A stretch of 64,000 nucleotides of DNA from assembly GCF_024972755.1 (NCBI RefSeq), contig NZ_CP087724.1:1798001-1862000 (forward strand), written 5' to 3'. Shown here in pieces: positions 15,599-23,998 of the stretch (positions are counted from its first letter, which is position 1; each line of letters begins with the position of its first letter). The notes under the pieces were generated by a model that had not been told where the DNA came from, made no database searches, and worked only from the letters and a program-made list of their open reading frames with translations. The stretch comes from Halanaeroarchaeum sp. HSR-CO (GTDB lineage Archaea > Halobacteriota > Halobacteria > Halobacteriales > Halobacteriaceae). The position numbers and the translations under genes were made by a program.

Positions 15599-16807
15599 AT
15601 GAGTTCTTCGCTGGTCTGCTACCGCTGTGGGCAACGGTACGACGACGAAACGCGAGTCCGCTGTTCGTGTGGCGAACCGCTCTGGTTCGAGACGCCCAGC
15701 ATCGATTACACCTGGTCGGACGGCCAGGACGTCGACGGGATGTGGCGATACGAGGCCCTCTTGCCGATCGACCGGCCTGCAGGGGTCGCCCGGGCCGCCG
15801 GCGGCACCCCGCTGGTCAGGAGCGAACGACTCGACGACGCTGCCGGGGCCCGGGTCTACGTCAAAGACGAGGGCGAAAATCCGACCGGGGCGTACAAGGA
15901 CCGAGGGAGTGCGGTAGCGGTCCCCCACGCCCTCGTGGGAGGCGACGACGTCGTCGGGACCGTCTCCTACGGAAACATGGCGATCAGCACCGCCGCCCAC
16001 GCGGCGAGTCTGGGCCGAGAGTGCATCGTCCTGGTGCCCGACGACATCTCGTCGGTCCGGCTGGAGCTCATCGCCCAGTACGACTCGACCATCGTCCAGG
16101 TCAGTGGGGACTATGGTGCGCTGTACGACGACGCGATATCGCTCTCCCAATCGCTTCCCATCTCGATCTTGCTCAGCGACGCGCCCGCTCGCATCAGCGG
16201 CTACAAGACTGTCCTGTACGAGATCATCGAGTCGCTCGCACCGGAACCCCCCGACGCAATCGCCATTCCGGCGAGTTCCGGCGGCTTCGCCTCGGGGGTC
16301 TGGCGTGGAATTCGCGACCTCGAATCGATGGGCCTCCTCGAGGAGCCACCCCGGCTGTACGTCGTGCAGACCGCCAGTGCCGACCCGATAACGCGAGCGT
16401 TCGACGCCGGTGACGTGGATACGACGCCCCTGACGCCCGACCAGACGGAAGAGACCATCGCCCACTCCATCGGGAACCCGGATCCGCCCAGTGGCGGTCG
16501 AGCGCTCGCCGCGGTCCGCGACACCGACGGCGCCGTCGTCTCGGTCACCGACGAGGAGATCGAGACGGCGCAACGGCAGTTCGCCACCCTCGGCGGGTTC
16601 AGCGTCGAGCCAGCAGCGGCGACGCCGCTCGCGGGCGTCGCCCGGCTCACGGAGCGCGGCGAGATCGAGGCCGACGAATCGGTCGTCCTGATCCCCACCG
16701 GAACGGGATTCAAAGAGCTCGAGACTGGCGAGGCGTCGGTCGAAACTGAGCAGACGAGTCGCGAAGCGCTCCCGGAGTTGCTCGAAACCACACTCGACGC
16801 GCGATAA
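15599..16807 (+). CDS. thrC: Threonine synthase
   Basis: A PLP enzyme that converts O-phosphohomoserine to threonine. The N-terminus has a zinc-ribbon-like CYRCGQRY...CSCGEP, common in archaeal ThrC. The PLP lysine lies in ENPTGAYKDRGSAVAV near residue 100, and SSGGFASGVW and PTGTGFKE line the phosphate and cofactor sites. Length (402 aa) is normal. I start at the ATG of MSSSLVCYRC. The preceding 247 bases hold an AT-rich promoter region (gaattttatc) and no other gene. Confidence 0.85.
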   Translation: MSSSLVCYRCGQRYDDETRVRCSCGEPLWFETPSIDYTWSDGQDVDGMWRYEALLPIDRPAGVARAAGGTPLVRSERLDDAAGARVYVKDEGENPTGAYKDRGSAVAVPHALVGGDDVVGTVSYGNMAISTAAHAASLGRECIVLVPDDISSVRLELIAQYDSTIVQVSGDYGALYDDAISLSQSLPISILLSDAPARISGYKTVLYEIIESLAPEPPDAIAIPASSGGFASGVWRGIRDLESMGLLEEPPRLYVVQTASADPITRAFDAGDVDTTPLTPDQTEETIAHSIGNPDPPSGGRALAAVRDTDGAVVSVTDEEIETAQRQFATLGGFSVEPAAATPLAGVARLTERGEIEADESVVLIPTGTGFKELETGEASVETEQTSREALPELLETTLDAR

Positions 16808-16813
16808 CCCTCC

Positions 16814-17332
16814 TCAGGGACCCACGTAGGGCTTCTCGATGTCCTCGTCGACGGTCACGATGGCGTTGAGCCCGCGGGTGATCCAGTCGAAGAACGTGAT
16901 CAGTGGCGAGAGGACCCGCTCGACGGCCCGGAGGGGAACGGCGACCACCAGCGACCAGCGTTCGGCGTTGCCCAGGCCGTAGGCCTTCGGGACGATCTCG
17001 CCGAAGACGAGAACGAGGAAGCTGGTGAGCAGCGTCGTGACGAGAACGGCAGCGCCCGGGTCGAGAAAGCCAGCGACGATGACCGCCACGATGCTCGAGA
17101 TGGCGACGTTCACGACGTTGTTGCCGACCAGAAGGGTGACCAGCAGTCGGTGTGGGTCCGCGTGGAGATCGGCGAGGACGGCGGCCCGATGCTCTCCGGA
17201 TTGTGCCTGTTCGTCGAACCACGCGTCGGGCAACGAGAACAGGGCGATCTCCGAACTCGAGAAGAACGCGCTCACCAGCAGGAGGGCCACGACCGAGAGC
17301 CCGCCGACGGCCGCGAATGTCAGGTCGCTCAT
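16814..17332 (-). CDS. DUF21/CNNM-domain membrane protein without CBS or CorC domains
   Basis: A 172-residue protein that consists only of the CNNM transmembrane domain: FFSSSEIALFSLPDAWFDE, LLVGNNVVNVAISS and FGEIVPKAYGL, with about four hydrophobic helices. Full relatives carry CBS pairs and a C-terminal CorC_HlyC domain and act in magnesium or cation export. Here the frame stops after a short acidic tail (VTVDEDIEKPYVGP). The start is at MSDLTFAAVGG. It ends 6 bases from thrC, convergent with it. Confidence 0.8.
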   Translation of the reverse strand: MSDLTFAAVGGLSVVALLLVSAFFSSSEIALFSLPDAWFDEQAQSGEHRAAVLADLHADPHRLLVTLLVGNNVVNVAISSIVAVIVAGFLDPGAAVLVTTLLTSFLVLVFGEIVPKAYGLGNAERWSLVVAVPLRAVERVLSPLITFFDWITRGLNAIVTVDEDIEKPYVGP

Positions 17333-17457
17333 TCGTCCGAATACCACAAGAAGCCTATTCAACCCCTGGTCGAATCCCATCCTCCTCCAAGAGGACCGTC
17401 GGCGGCGAGTCGAGAGCGTTTTCACGGCAACGGCGGCAAGGTACACTGGATCGAACG

Positions 17458-18225
17458 ATGCCGCCCTCGACGTCGTCCGACACGAGTGCACCCTCTCCAG
17501 GGACGTCTCCGGAGAGCAATCCCGATACGAGTGACGGGACCGTCAGCTTCGGTCGTTCCGGACTTCGGGCTGGGTTCGTCATCGGGCTTCCCGTCGCACT
17601 CGGGGTCGGGGGCTACGGCATCGCCTTCGGCATCCTCGCCAAGCAGACGGGGTTCAGCGTCGCCGAGGCGGCGCTGATGAGCGCGACCGTCCTGGCGGGG
17701 GCCTCCCAGATCGTCGCGGTCGAACTCTGGACCGACCCGCTCCCCGTGGGTACCATTCTGGTGACGACGTTCGCTGTCAACCTCCGATACTCGCTGATGG
17801 GCGCGGCGTTGCAGCCCTGGTTCAAACACCTCTCTGCGCGACGGGCCTTCGGGAGCCTCTTCTTCATGGCCGACGAGAACTGGGCGCTGACGCTTCGCGA
17901 CCTACAAGCCGGGAACCGTCGGGGCGCATTCCTCCTCGGGAGTGGACTCGCCCTCTGGCTGGCGTGGGTGCTCGCGACGATCGTCGGTGCACTCGCCGGC
18001 GGCACGATCGAGGACCCGGCGGCGTACGGGATCGACTTCGTCCTCGCGGCCGTGTTCGTCGCCCTCCTCGTCGAGTTGTGGGACGGGACGGCCTCGATCG
18101 TGCCCTGGACGACCGCGCTCGTGGTCGCACTCGGGACAGCCCAGGTCCTTCCGGGTCGATGGTACATCCTCCTCGGTGGCATCGCCGCCGGCGTCGTCGA
18201 GGTGATCCGCTATGATCGGGAGTGA
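17458..18225 (+). CDS. azlC: AzlC-family branched-chain amino-acid exporter subunit
   Basis: A 255-residue membrane protein with the AzlC signature: GYGIAFGILAKQTGFSVAEA, LMSATVLAGASQIVAVELW and FAVNLRYSLMGAAL. A Ser/Thr/Pro-rich N-terminal tail precedes the first helix. AzlC and AzlD together export branched-chain amino acids; the large subunit comes first. It overlaps azlD by 14 bases. The ATG at 17458 is favoured because upstream in-frame sequence runs through the promoter of the divergent DUF21 gene. Confidence 0.88.
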   Translation: MPPSTSSDTSAPSPGTSPESNPDTSDGTVSFGRSGLRAGFVIGLPVALGVGGYGIAFGILAKQTGFSVAEAALMSATVLAGASQIVAVELWTDPLPVGTILVTTFAVNLRYSLMGAALQPWFKHLSARRAFGSLFFMADENWALTLRDLQAGNRRGAFLLGSGLALWLAWVLATIVGALAGGTIEDPAAYGIDFVLAAVFVALLVELWDGTASIVPWTTALVVALGTAQVLPGRWYILLGGIAAGVVEVIRYDRE

Positions 18226-18538
18226 GGCCCTCGCGCTGGACCCGCTCGTCGTGGGCGTCATCCTCGGGATGGCCGCGGTCACGGTCGTCGCCAAACTCGG
18301 CGGACTGTGGGTGTTGAGTCGATTCGAGGTGAGCGACCGCCTCGAGGCGGGCGTGTCGGTGCTTCCGGGCGCCATCGTCGTCGCGCTCCTGGGCCCCGAA
18401 CTCGCGAATGGCGGTCCCGCCGAGTGGGGCGCAGCGGCGGTGACGGGCGTGGTCATGTGGCGAACGGAGAACATCCTCCTGGCGCTGGTGGCCGGTGTCG
18501 CCGCCGTCGTCGCCTTCCGAGGTCTCTTTCCGCTCTGA
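18212..18538 (+). CDS. azlD: AzlD-family branched-chain amino-acid exporter subunit
   Basis: A 108-residue protein with three or four hydrophobic helices, the small partner of AzlC. Typical features are the N-terminal VVGVILGMAAVTVVAKLGG and the C-terminal ENILLALVAGVAAVVAFRG. The start lies inside the end of azlC, so translation is coupled. Size and position make the assignment firm; substrate range is inferred from the family. Confidence 0.85.
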   Translation: MIGSEALALDPLVVGVILGMAAVTVVAKLGGLWVLSRFEVSDRLEAGVSVLPGAIVVALLGPELANGGPAEWGAAAVTGVVMWRTENILLALVAGVAAVVAFRGLFPL

Positions 18539-18609
18539 TCGGGACGGCCGAGTCCGGGTGATCGTGAGAACGACTATGTGACTGTTCGGCGTATGTCGAT
18601 CTATCGACA

Positions 18610-19473
18610 ATGTACGGATCCATCCTCCTTCCGGTCGACGACAGCGAAGGTGCTGCCGAGATCGTCGACCACGCCGGCGCAATCGCACGAGAGACCGGAG
18701 CGACCGTCCAGGTGCTGTTCGTCGCGGACACGACTCGGGACAGCGTCACCGTCGTCGACGGGGAGGTTCTCGACGGGCTGGTGCGAGAGGGAGAGCGCGT
18801 CGTCGCAAACGTGGCGAGCAGGCTCGAAACACTCGACGTGAACTACGACACCGACGTCGTTCAGGGCAGGCCGGCACCGACCATCGTCGAGTACGCCAGG
18901 GATTTCGACTACGACCTGATCGTCCTGCAGACCCACGGGCGAACGGGTCTCTCCCACCACCTGCTCGGTAGCGTCACGGAGAAGGTCGTTCGTCTCTCCG
19001 AAGTGCCCGTACTTACCGCTCGAATGCGCCCGGACGAGCGGCTGATATTCCCCTACGAGAACGTCCTCATTCCGACCGACGGGAGCGATGGCGCACGGGC
19101 GGCCGCCGAGCACGGACTCGACCTCGCCGAGACCCTCGACGCCTCGGTCCACGTGCTCTCGGTGGTCGACGACACGTGGGTGGGACCCGAAGCCCGGGCG
19201 ACGCTCTCCGAGGACGCCCTGGAGCGACCGGCGAACGAAGCCATCGAGGACGTCGTGGAGGCAGCCGAGGGCTACGATATCCCCGCGGTCCAGACGTATC
19301 TCGAATACGGGTCGCCCGCGTCGGTGATCGCGGACGCCATCGAGTCGAACGACATCCACGCCGTGGTCATGGGAACCAGCGGTCGAAGCGGCATCGAGCG
19401 GGTCCTGCTGGGGAGCGTGGCCGAGAAGACGGTTCGAACCGCTCCGGTTCCGGTCGTCACGGTCGCTCCGTAG
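18610..19473 (+). CDS. Universal stress protein with two UspA domains
   Basis: A 287-residue protein made of two UspA domains in tandem, residues about 1-140 and 148-287. Each begins with a strand ending ILLPVDDSEGA or VLIPTDGSDGA and ends with the ATP-binding glycine block (HGRTGLSHHLLGSVTEKV and GTSGRSGIERVLLGSVAEKT). Such proteins bind ATP and act in stress survival. It stands alone 71 bases after azlD. Its target is not evident. Confidence 0.88.
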   Translation: MYGSILLPVDDSEGAAEIVDHAGAIARETGATVQVLFVADTTRDSVTVVDGEVLDGLVREGERVVANVASRLETLDVNYDTDVVQGRPAPTIVEYARDFDYDLIVLQTHGRTGLSHHLLGSVTEKVVRLSEVPVLTARMRPDERLIFPYENVLIPTDGSDGARAAAEHGLDLAETLDASVHVLSVVDDTWVGPEARATLSEDALERPANEAIEDVVEAAEGYDIPAVQTYLEYGSPASVIADAIESNDIHAVVMGTSGRSGIERVLLGSVAEKTVRTAPVPVVTVAP

Positions 19474-19495
19474 GTGATGAAGACGATTCCGCCAG

Positions 19496-20677
19496 TCACT
19501 CCTCGAAGAACTCGTACAGGCGGTCGTTCATCGCAGTCCGCGGGTCGATCGTGGCCACCAATCCGACGAGGAACAACTGTAGGAGCCACGTCGCCCCGTT
19601 CTGCCGGTAGAGAAACCGGATGATACCGAGGGTGTTCCCGAGGGTGTACCCCACGCGATTGGCGGTGAGAAGGGTTCTGTGGAGCGCTGGGGGACCCTCC
19701 ACGATCCGTTTCGAGATCGCCACCCAGGCCTGCACGGCGATTCGTCGGAGACCGGTCAACTCTCGGACGCGGGGGTCCGCCGCATCCTGGAAGAGCGGTA
19801 CGTGATCGAAGGCTCCGCTGTCGGAATCGTAGGTGACCAACAGGGAGGTTCGTGCCGTCGCTGGCCAGGTCTTCCGGGTCACCTCGGTCACGGGGTGGTA
19901 TCGCTTCGTCCGGTACTCGGCCGCGTAATCGGCGGGAACGTCCGCGACCGCGACGGGAGGTTTCAGGTGAAAGTCGGGGAAGAGAAAATTCCCGAGGGAG
20001 AAATACGCTCGTTTGGTGCCGTAAGCGGTGTAGCCCTGCACTCGGTGGGGGTGGGCACCGACGATGCCCGCGACCCGAGGATGGTCGAGGAGGTCCTGGG
20101 CCAACTCGACGACCGCGACTGGCGGGACCGAGACGTTCTCGATCCCCCAGTGGACGTAGAGGATGGCCCGCGTTCCCGGGTCGAGGTCCTGGAGGGATTC
20201 GTCGACGTGGTCCCTGGAGAGGGGATTCACGCCAGGCGAATCCGCGGTCGCGACCTCGATCTTCGTGAGCGACGGACTATCGAACGCACAGAATCCGAAG
20301 ACGACCAGGTCGTCGTCGATTCGATACGGTTCGGCCGCTTCCTCGAGGGTTCGACCGGCACCGAACCAGTCGATACCGCCGGCGTCGAGGTGTCGGATGG
20401 TCTCTTCGATACCCTCGGGTCCGAGGTCCTGCATGTGATTGTTGGCCAGCGAGACCGCGTCGATCGACAGCGCCTGGAGGTGGTCGACGGCTTCCGGTGG
20501 CGCGTGGAGCGTGGACTTCCGGGGAATCGGGTCGCCCGTGCCGATGGCGTGTTCGAGGTTCGCGATTCGGAGCGCAGCCGACCGGAACGTCGCCGACTCG
20601 ACGACGTTCGTGGGGGTCTCTCGCAGGAGTAACCCGCCAGTAAACAGGTCACCAGCGAAACAAATATGGCCGTTCAT
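19496..20677 (-). CDS. CapA-family metallophosphatase-like protein (surface polymer synthesis)
   Basis: A 393-residue protein of the CapA/PgsA family. The metal-site motifs are visible: FAGDLF at the N-terminus, IANLEHAIG, SLANNHMQDLGPEG near 115, YVHWGIE and IVGAHPHRVQG near 235, and SLGNFLFPDF. Relatives act in poly-gamma-glutamate or capsule synthesis. I start at MNGHICFAGD. It is divergent from the ATP-grasp gene across 83 bases that contain a plausible bidirectional promoter (gtgtaatcacatg, taatagtaatg). Confidence 0.82.
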   Translation of the reverse strand: MNGHICFAGDLFTGGLLLRETPTNVVESATFRSAALRIANLEHAIGTGDPIPRKSTLHAPPEAVDHLQALSIDAVSLANNHMQDLGPEGIEETIRHLDAGGIDWFGAGRTLEEAAEPYRIDDDLVVFGFCAFDSPSLTKIEVATADSPGVNPLSRDHVDESLQDLDPGTRAILYVHWGIENVSVPPVAVVELAQDLLDHPRVAGIVGAHPHRVQGYTAYGTKRAYFSLGNFLFPDFHLKPPVAVADVPADYAAEYRTKRYHPVTEVTRKTWPATARTSLLVTYDSDSGAFDHVPLFQDAADPRVRELTGLRRIAVQAWVAISKRIVEGPPALHRTLLTANRVGYTLGNTLGIIRFLYRQNGATWLLQLFLVGLVATIDPRTAMNDRLYEFFEE

Positions 20678-20760
20678 GCGGAAGTATCCTGTTAGTGTAA
20701 TCACATGTGGGGAGGACTAATAGTAATGGGTGACCCAACGGCCGCGAGGGAGCCGTCCGC

Positions 20761-22053
20761 ATGACGGCACTCGTGTTCAACTGCGCGTTCAACGGCCTCA
20801 GCATCATCCAGGAGCTGGGACGGCGGGGTATCGACGTCTACGCACTCGACAGTTTCCGGAACGTCGGGACCACGAGTCGGTACGCGACCTACCGCTCGTG
20901 TCCGAATCCGACGACCGACGAGGCGGGATTCGTCGAGTACCTGCTGGACATCGCCGACGAATTCGACGACAAACCCGTGTTGATTCCGACGAACGACCAC
21001 TGGGCCGCTGCGGTCGCCCATCATCGCGAAGAACTCGCCGAGCACTACCATACGGGCGTCGCCGATGCCGAGACCGTCGACCTGCTGATCGACAAGGACG
21101 CGTTCGGCGAGTGGGCCACCGAGCGGGACTATCCCGTTCCTCGAAGCTGGATGGGTGACGAGCTGGACGACGTCCCCGAATCGGCCTTCCCGGTCGCGGC
21201 GAAACCCAACGACGCGACCGGCGTGCCGGACATGATGTTCGACTCGACGGTCGCCCTCCTCTACAACAGACTCTTCGGCGACGGGTCGGGGCCGGAGTTC
21301 TCCGCGGAGGAGCAGGCGGTCGTCGAGGCGCTCTCGGAGAACCGCCTCGAGGTCTTCGAGACCCGGGACGAACTCGAGCGGTTCCGCCAGGAGTACGAAG
21401 ACGTCATCGAGCACTTCGTCGTCCAGGAGTACGTCCGGGGGATGTCGGACCAGATGTACACCGTCGGCGTGTACGCGAACGAAGGGGAGGTGAAAGGACT
21501 GTTCACCGGGCGGAAGGTTCGGGGGTATCCACCCGACATCGGCGACTGCAAGGTCGGACAGGCCCAGTCGGTCCCCGACCACCTCGTCGCGATGGTGAAA
21601 TCGATGAGCGAGGACCTGGGCTACCACGGCATCGGCGAGTTCGAGTTCAAACGAGACGTCGAGACGGGGGAGTACTTCCTCATCGAGGTCAACCCGCGTA
21701 GCTGGTCGTGGATCGGTATCACGCCAGCCACCGGGGTCAGTCTCCCGTGGATGGCGTACGCCGACCAGAAAAACACCTACACCTTCGACTACCAGGAGAG
21801 TTCGGTCCCCGACGGTTCGGTGACCTGGGTGAAGGCCTTCGAGGACCTCCCCAACAGTCTGTACTTCTACCGTCGCTCGCATCCCGAGTGGACGAAATCC
21901 CTCGGAGAGTGGTGGGCGTCGATCGATTCGGACACGCTGGTCGTCGCCGAACTGGCGAAAGACGATCCGCTACCGACGGCCTACGCGACAGTCCTGGTCG
22001 GGCGGCGACTGGTGAACGAGACGCTCGATGGCGTCCTCGAGAGATTAGCATGA
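20761..22053 (+). CDS. ATP-grasp ligase-like protein
   Basis: A 430-residue protein with a preATP domain (LVFNCAFNGLSIIQELGRRG) and an ATP-grasp core: PVLIPTNDHWAAAV, LLIDKDAFGEWATERDYPVP, FPVAAKPND, a conserved acidic FVVQEYVRGMSDQM, and a metal-binding end GEFEFKRD...FLIEVNPRSWSW. ATP-grasp enzymes join carboxylates to amines. Overlap by ATGA with a formyltransferase gene points to one pathway. The substrate is unknown. Confidence 0.85.
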   Translation: MTALVFNCAFNGLSIIQELGRRGIDVYALDSFRNVGTTSRYATYRSCPNPTTDEAGFVEYLLDIADEFDDKPVLIPTNDHWAAAVAHHREELAEHYHTGVADAETVDLLIDKDAFGEWATERDYPVPRSWMGDELDDVPESAFPVAAKPNDATGVPDMMFDSTVALLYNRLFGDGSGPEFSAEEQAVVEALSENRLEVFETRDELERFRQEYEDVIEHFVVQEYVRGMSDQMYTVGVYANEGEVKGLFTGRKVRGYPPDIGDCKVGQAQSVPDHLVAMVKSMSEDLGYHGIGEFEFKRDVETGEYFLIEVNPRSWSWIGITPATGVSLPWMAYADQKNTYTFDYQESSVPDGSVTWVKAFEDLPNSLYFYRRSHPEWTKSLGEWWASIDSDTLVVAELAKDDPLPTAYATVLVGRRLVNETLDGVLERLA

Positions 22054-22778
22054 CCGAGCGCTCGGAGCGGGATGACCCGCTACGGATCGTCTTCCTCGTC
22101 AATGCCACCTCGAACAAGAGTCGGACCACCATCGATCGATTCGCCGAGGAGTGGGACGTGGTCGATGCGTCGGTCGCCTGCGTGGTGAGTTCCGCGTCGG
22201 GGACGGCGGCGGAGGCGGCTCGCTCTCAGGGGTATCCGACGATCGTCTGCAGCGACTCCAGCGAGCAGGAAGGGGCGATCGAGCGGGCGACAGAGCGGAT
22301 CGGCGGCTGTGACTACCTCGTCTCGATCGGCTGGACCTACCTGGTGCCCGACGAGGCCCTCGAGATGCCGGAGCAGGCGGCGTTGAACGTCCACAGCAGT
22401 TATCTGCCGGCCTACAAGGGGTTGAGCGTCCACCGGGCGCAGTGGGCGAACGCCGAGCGGACGGGCGGCGTCACCGTCCATCGCATGACCGAATCGTTCG
22501 ACGCCGGGCGAATCGTCGCCCAGCAACGCTATCGGATCGGGCTCTTCGACACCCCCATCGCCATGACGAACACCATCGGTGCACTGTCTGCCGCCCTGGT
22601 CCGGGAGGCCATCCTCAAGATCGAGCAGGGGTACGAGGGAGAGCCACAACCCGAAGAAGGCAATTACTACTCGCTGTTGCCGTGGTCGACGGTGCTCCAG
22701 TACGGGCTCGTCAACCACCTCTATCGGGCACTCGGTAGCGAGAGTCGATTCCCGGTCCCCACTGACGACGATGACTGA
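22050..22778 (+). CDS. Formyltransferase-fold protein
   Basis: A 242-residue protein with the formyltransferase core. The substrate loop NVHSSYLPAYKG near residue 112 corresponds to the N-H-SLLP-YRG block of formyl-THF-dependent enzymes. GVTVHRMTESFDAGRIVAQQ follows, with the catalytic Asp in SFDAGRI. It lacks the C-terminal domain of methionyl-tRNA formyltransferase, so a sugar or amino group on a surface compound is a likelier substrate. It starts inside the stop of the ATP-grasp gene. Confidence 0.83.
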   Translation: MTERSERDDPLRIVFLVNATSNKSRTTIDRFAEEWDVVDASVACVVSSASGTAAEAARSQGYPTIVCSDSSEQEGAIERATERIGGCDYLVSIGWTYLVPDEALEMPEQAALNVHSSYLPAYKGLSVHRAQWANAERTGGVTVHRMTESFDAGRIVAQQRYRIGLFDTPIAMTNTIGALSAALVREAILKIEQGYEGEPQPEEGNYYSLLPWSTVLQYGLVNHLYRALGSESRFPVPTDDDD

Positions 22779-22954
22779 GACGACCGAATTGCGACCGTAA
22801 TGAGTCGTTTCCAAAATACCCCGACCGAGAACCGAACCGTGATGAGCACGATCGGATCGGGTCGCGCTGAACGCCGAGCAGTCGGACGACAGGGGCTACC
22901 CGGGGAAGTGAATCGGACCGGCCCCAGCCACTGCTCTCGGGGGGACGATCGACG

Positions 22955-23980
22955 ATGAGAATCTGGTTCGTCATCCTGCATCCGGCCCGGGTACACCTCT
23001 ACAGACACGCGATACGGGCACTGGACGACCGCGGCTGGGACGTCCGGGTGTTCACGCGGAATTCGGACTCGATCCGCGACCTCCTCGACGCATACGAGAT
23101 CGAATACACCGTCCTCGCCGACACTGGCGACTCGAAACTCGGAGTCATCCGCAGTCAGGCCAAATTCGAACTCGCGTTTGCCCGAGCGGCCCTGACCGGG
23201 CGACCGGATCTCGTCGTCGACGGTCTCGGATCGATGCTCGTGGGGAGAATGCTGGGCGCCACGACGGTCGCGTTCTGGGACACGGAACACAACCGGTTCC
23301 AGAAGCTCGTCGTCGGCCCGTTCGTCGATCGTATCTTCACGCCGGAGAGCTACCAGAACGACATCTCGGACAAACAGATCCGCTATGCTGGATTCCACGA
23401 CCTCGCGTATCTCCATCCGAACCGGTTCCAACCGGACCCGAGTATCCTGGACGACATCGGCCTGGAGCCGGGGGACCGGTTCGTCGTCGTCCGAACCGTG
23501 GCCTGGAACGCGACCCACGACATCGGCGATAGCGGATTCGAGGACCTGATCGACGTGGTCGACTCACTCGAGGCGATGGGCGTGGACGTCTTCCTCTCCG
23601 CGGAGGCCGACCTGCCCGATTCGCTTGCCGCACGCGAACTCGCCATCGAATCCGACCGGATCCACGACCTGCTGTACTACGCGGACCTGTTCATCGGTGA
23701 ATCGGGGACGATGGCCACGGAGAGCGCCATCCTCGGGACGCCAGCCATCTTCGTCTCGACCCTCGAAGCCGGCGTCCTGCAGGAGCTGGAGACCACGTAC
23801 GGGCTCGTGACCAACATCTCGGGGGCGAACCGGTCGGAGCGAGCGATCGAGGCGGCGAGACACATACTGGAGCGAGATCCGGCGATCTGGGAGCGTCGGC
23901 GAGCACGGCTCCTCAGCGACACGATCGACGTCACGGCGTTCATGCTCGACCAGTTCGAGGACATCGCGACCGAGGAGTGA
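22955..23980 (+). CDS. DUF354 family protein (GT-B/UDP-GlcNAc epimerase-like)
   Basis: A 341-residue DUF354 protein. The fold is GT-B-like: MRIWFVILHPARVHLYRHAI, FWDTEHNRFQKLVV, HPNRFQPD, and a C-terminal donor-site-like FIGESGTMATESAILGTPAI. DUF354 genes are common in archaeal and bacterial surface-glycan clusters. It comes 176 bases after the formyltransferase. Its likely job is transfer or epimerisation of a sugar in the same pathway, but no chemistry is proven. Confidence 0.85.
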   Translation: MRIWFVILHPARVHLYRHAIRALDDRGWDVRVFTRNSDSIRDLLDAYEIEYTVLADTGDSKLGVIRSQAKFELAFARAALTGRPDLVVDGLGSMLVGRMLGATTVAFWDTEHNRFQKLVVGPFVDRIFTPESYQNDISDKQIRYAGFHDLAYLHPNRFQPDPSILDDIGLEPGDRFVVVRTVAWNATHDIGDSGFEDLIDVVDSLEAMGVDVFLSAEADLPDSLAARELAIESDRIHDLLYYADLFIGESGTMATESAILGTPAIFVSTLEAGVLQELETTYGLVTNISGANRSERAIEAARHILERDPAIWERRRARLLSDTIDVTAFMLDQFEDIATEE

Positions 23981-23998
23981 CCGGGCAAGCCCTCGAAG

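Noticed and set aside
22800-22958. A 52-codon frame between the formyltransferase and DUF354 genes, joined to DUF354 by ATGA
   Set aside because: The overlap is attractive, but the product is Arg-rich without any motif and third-position GC is not like the neighbours. I could not support it.
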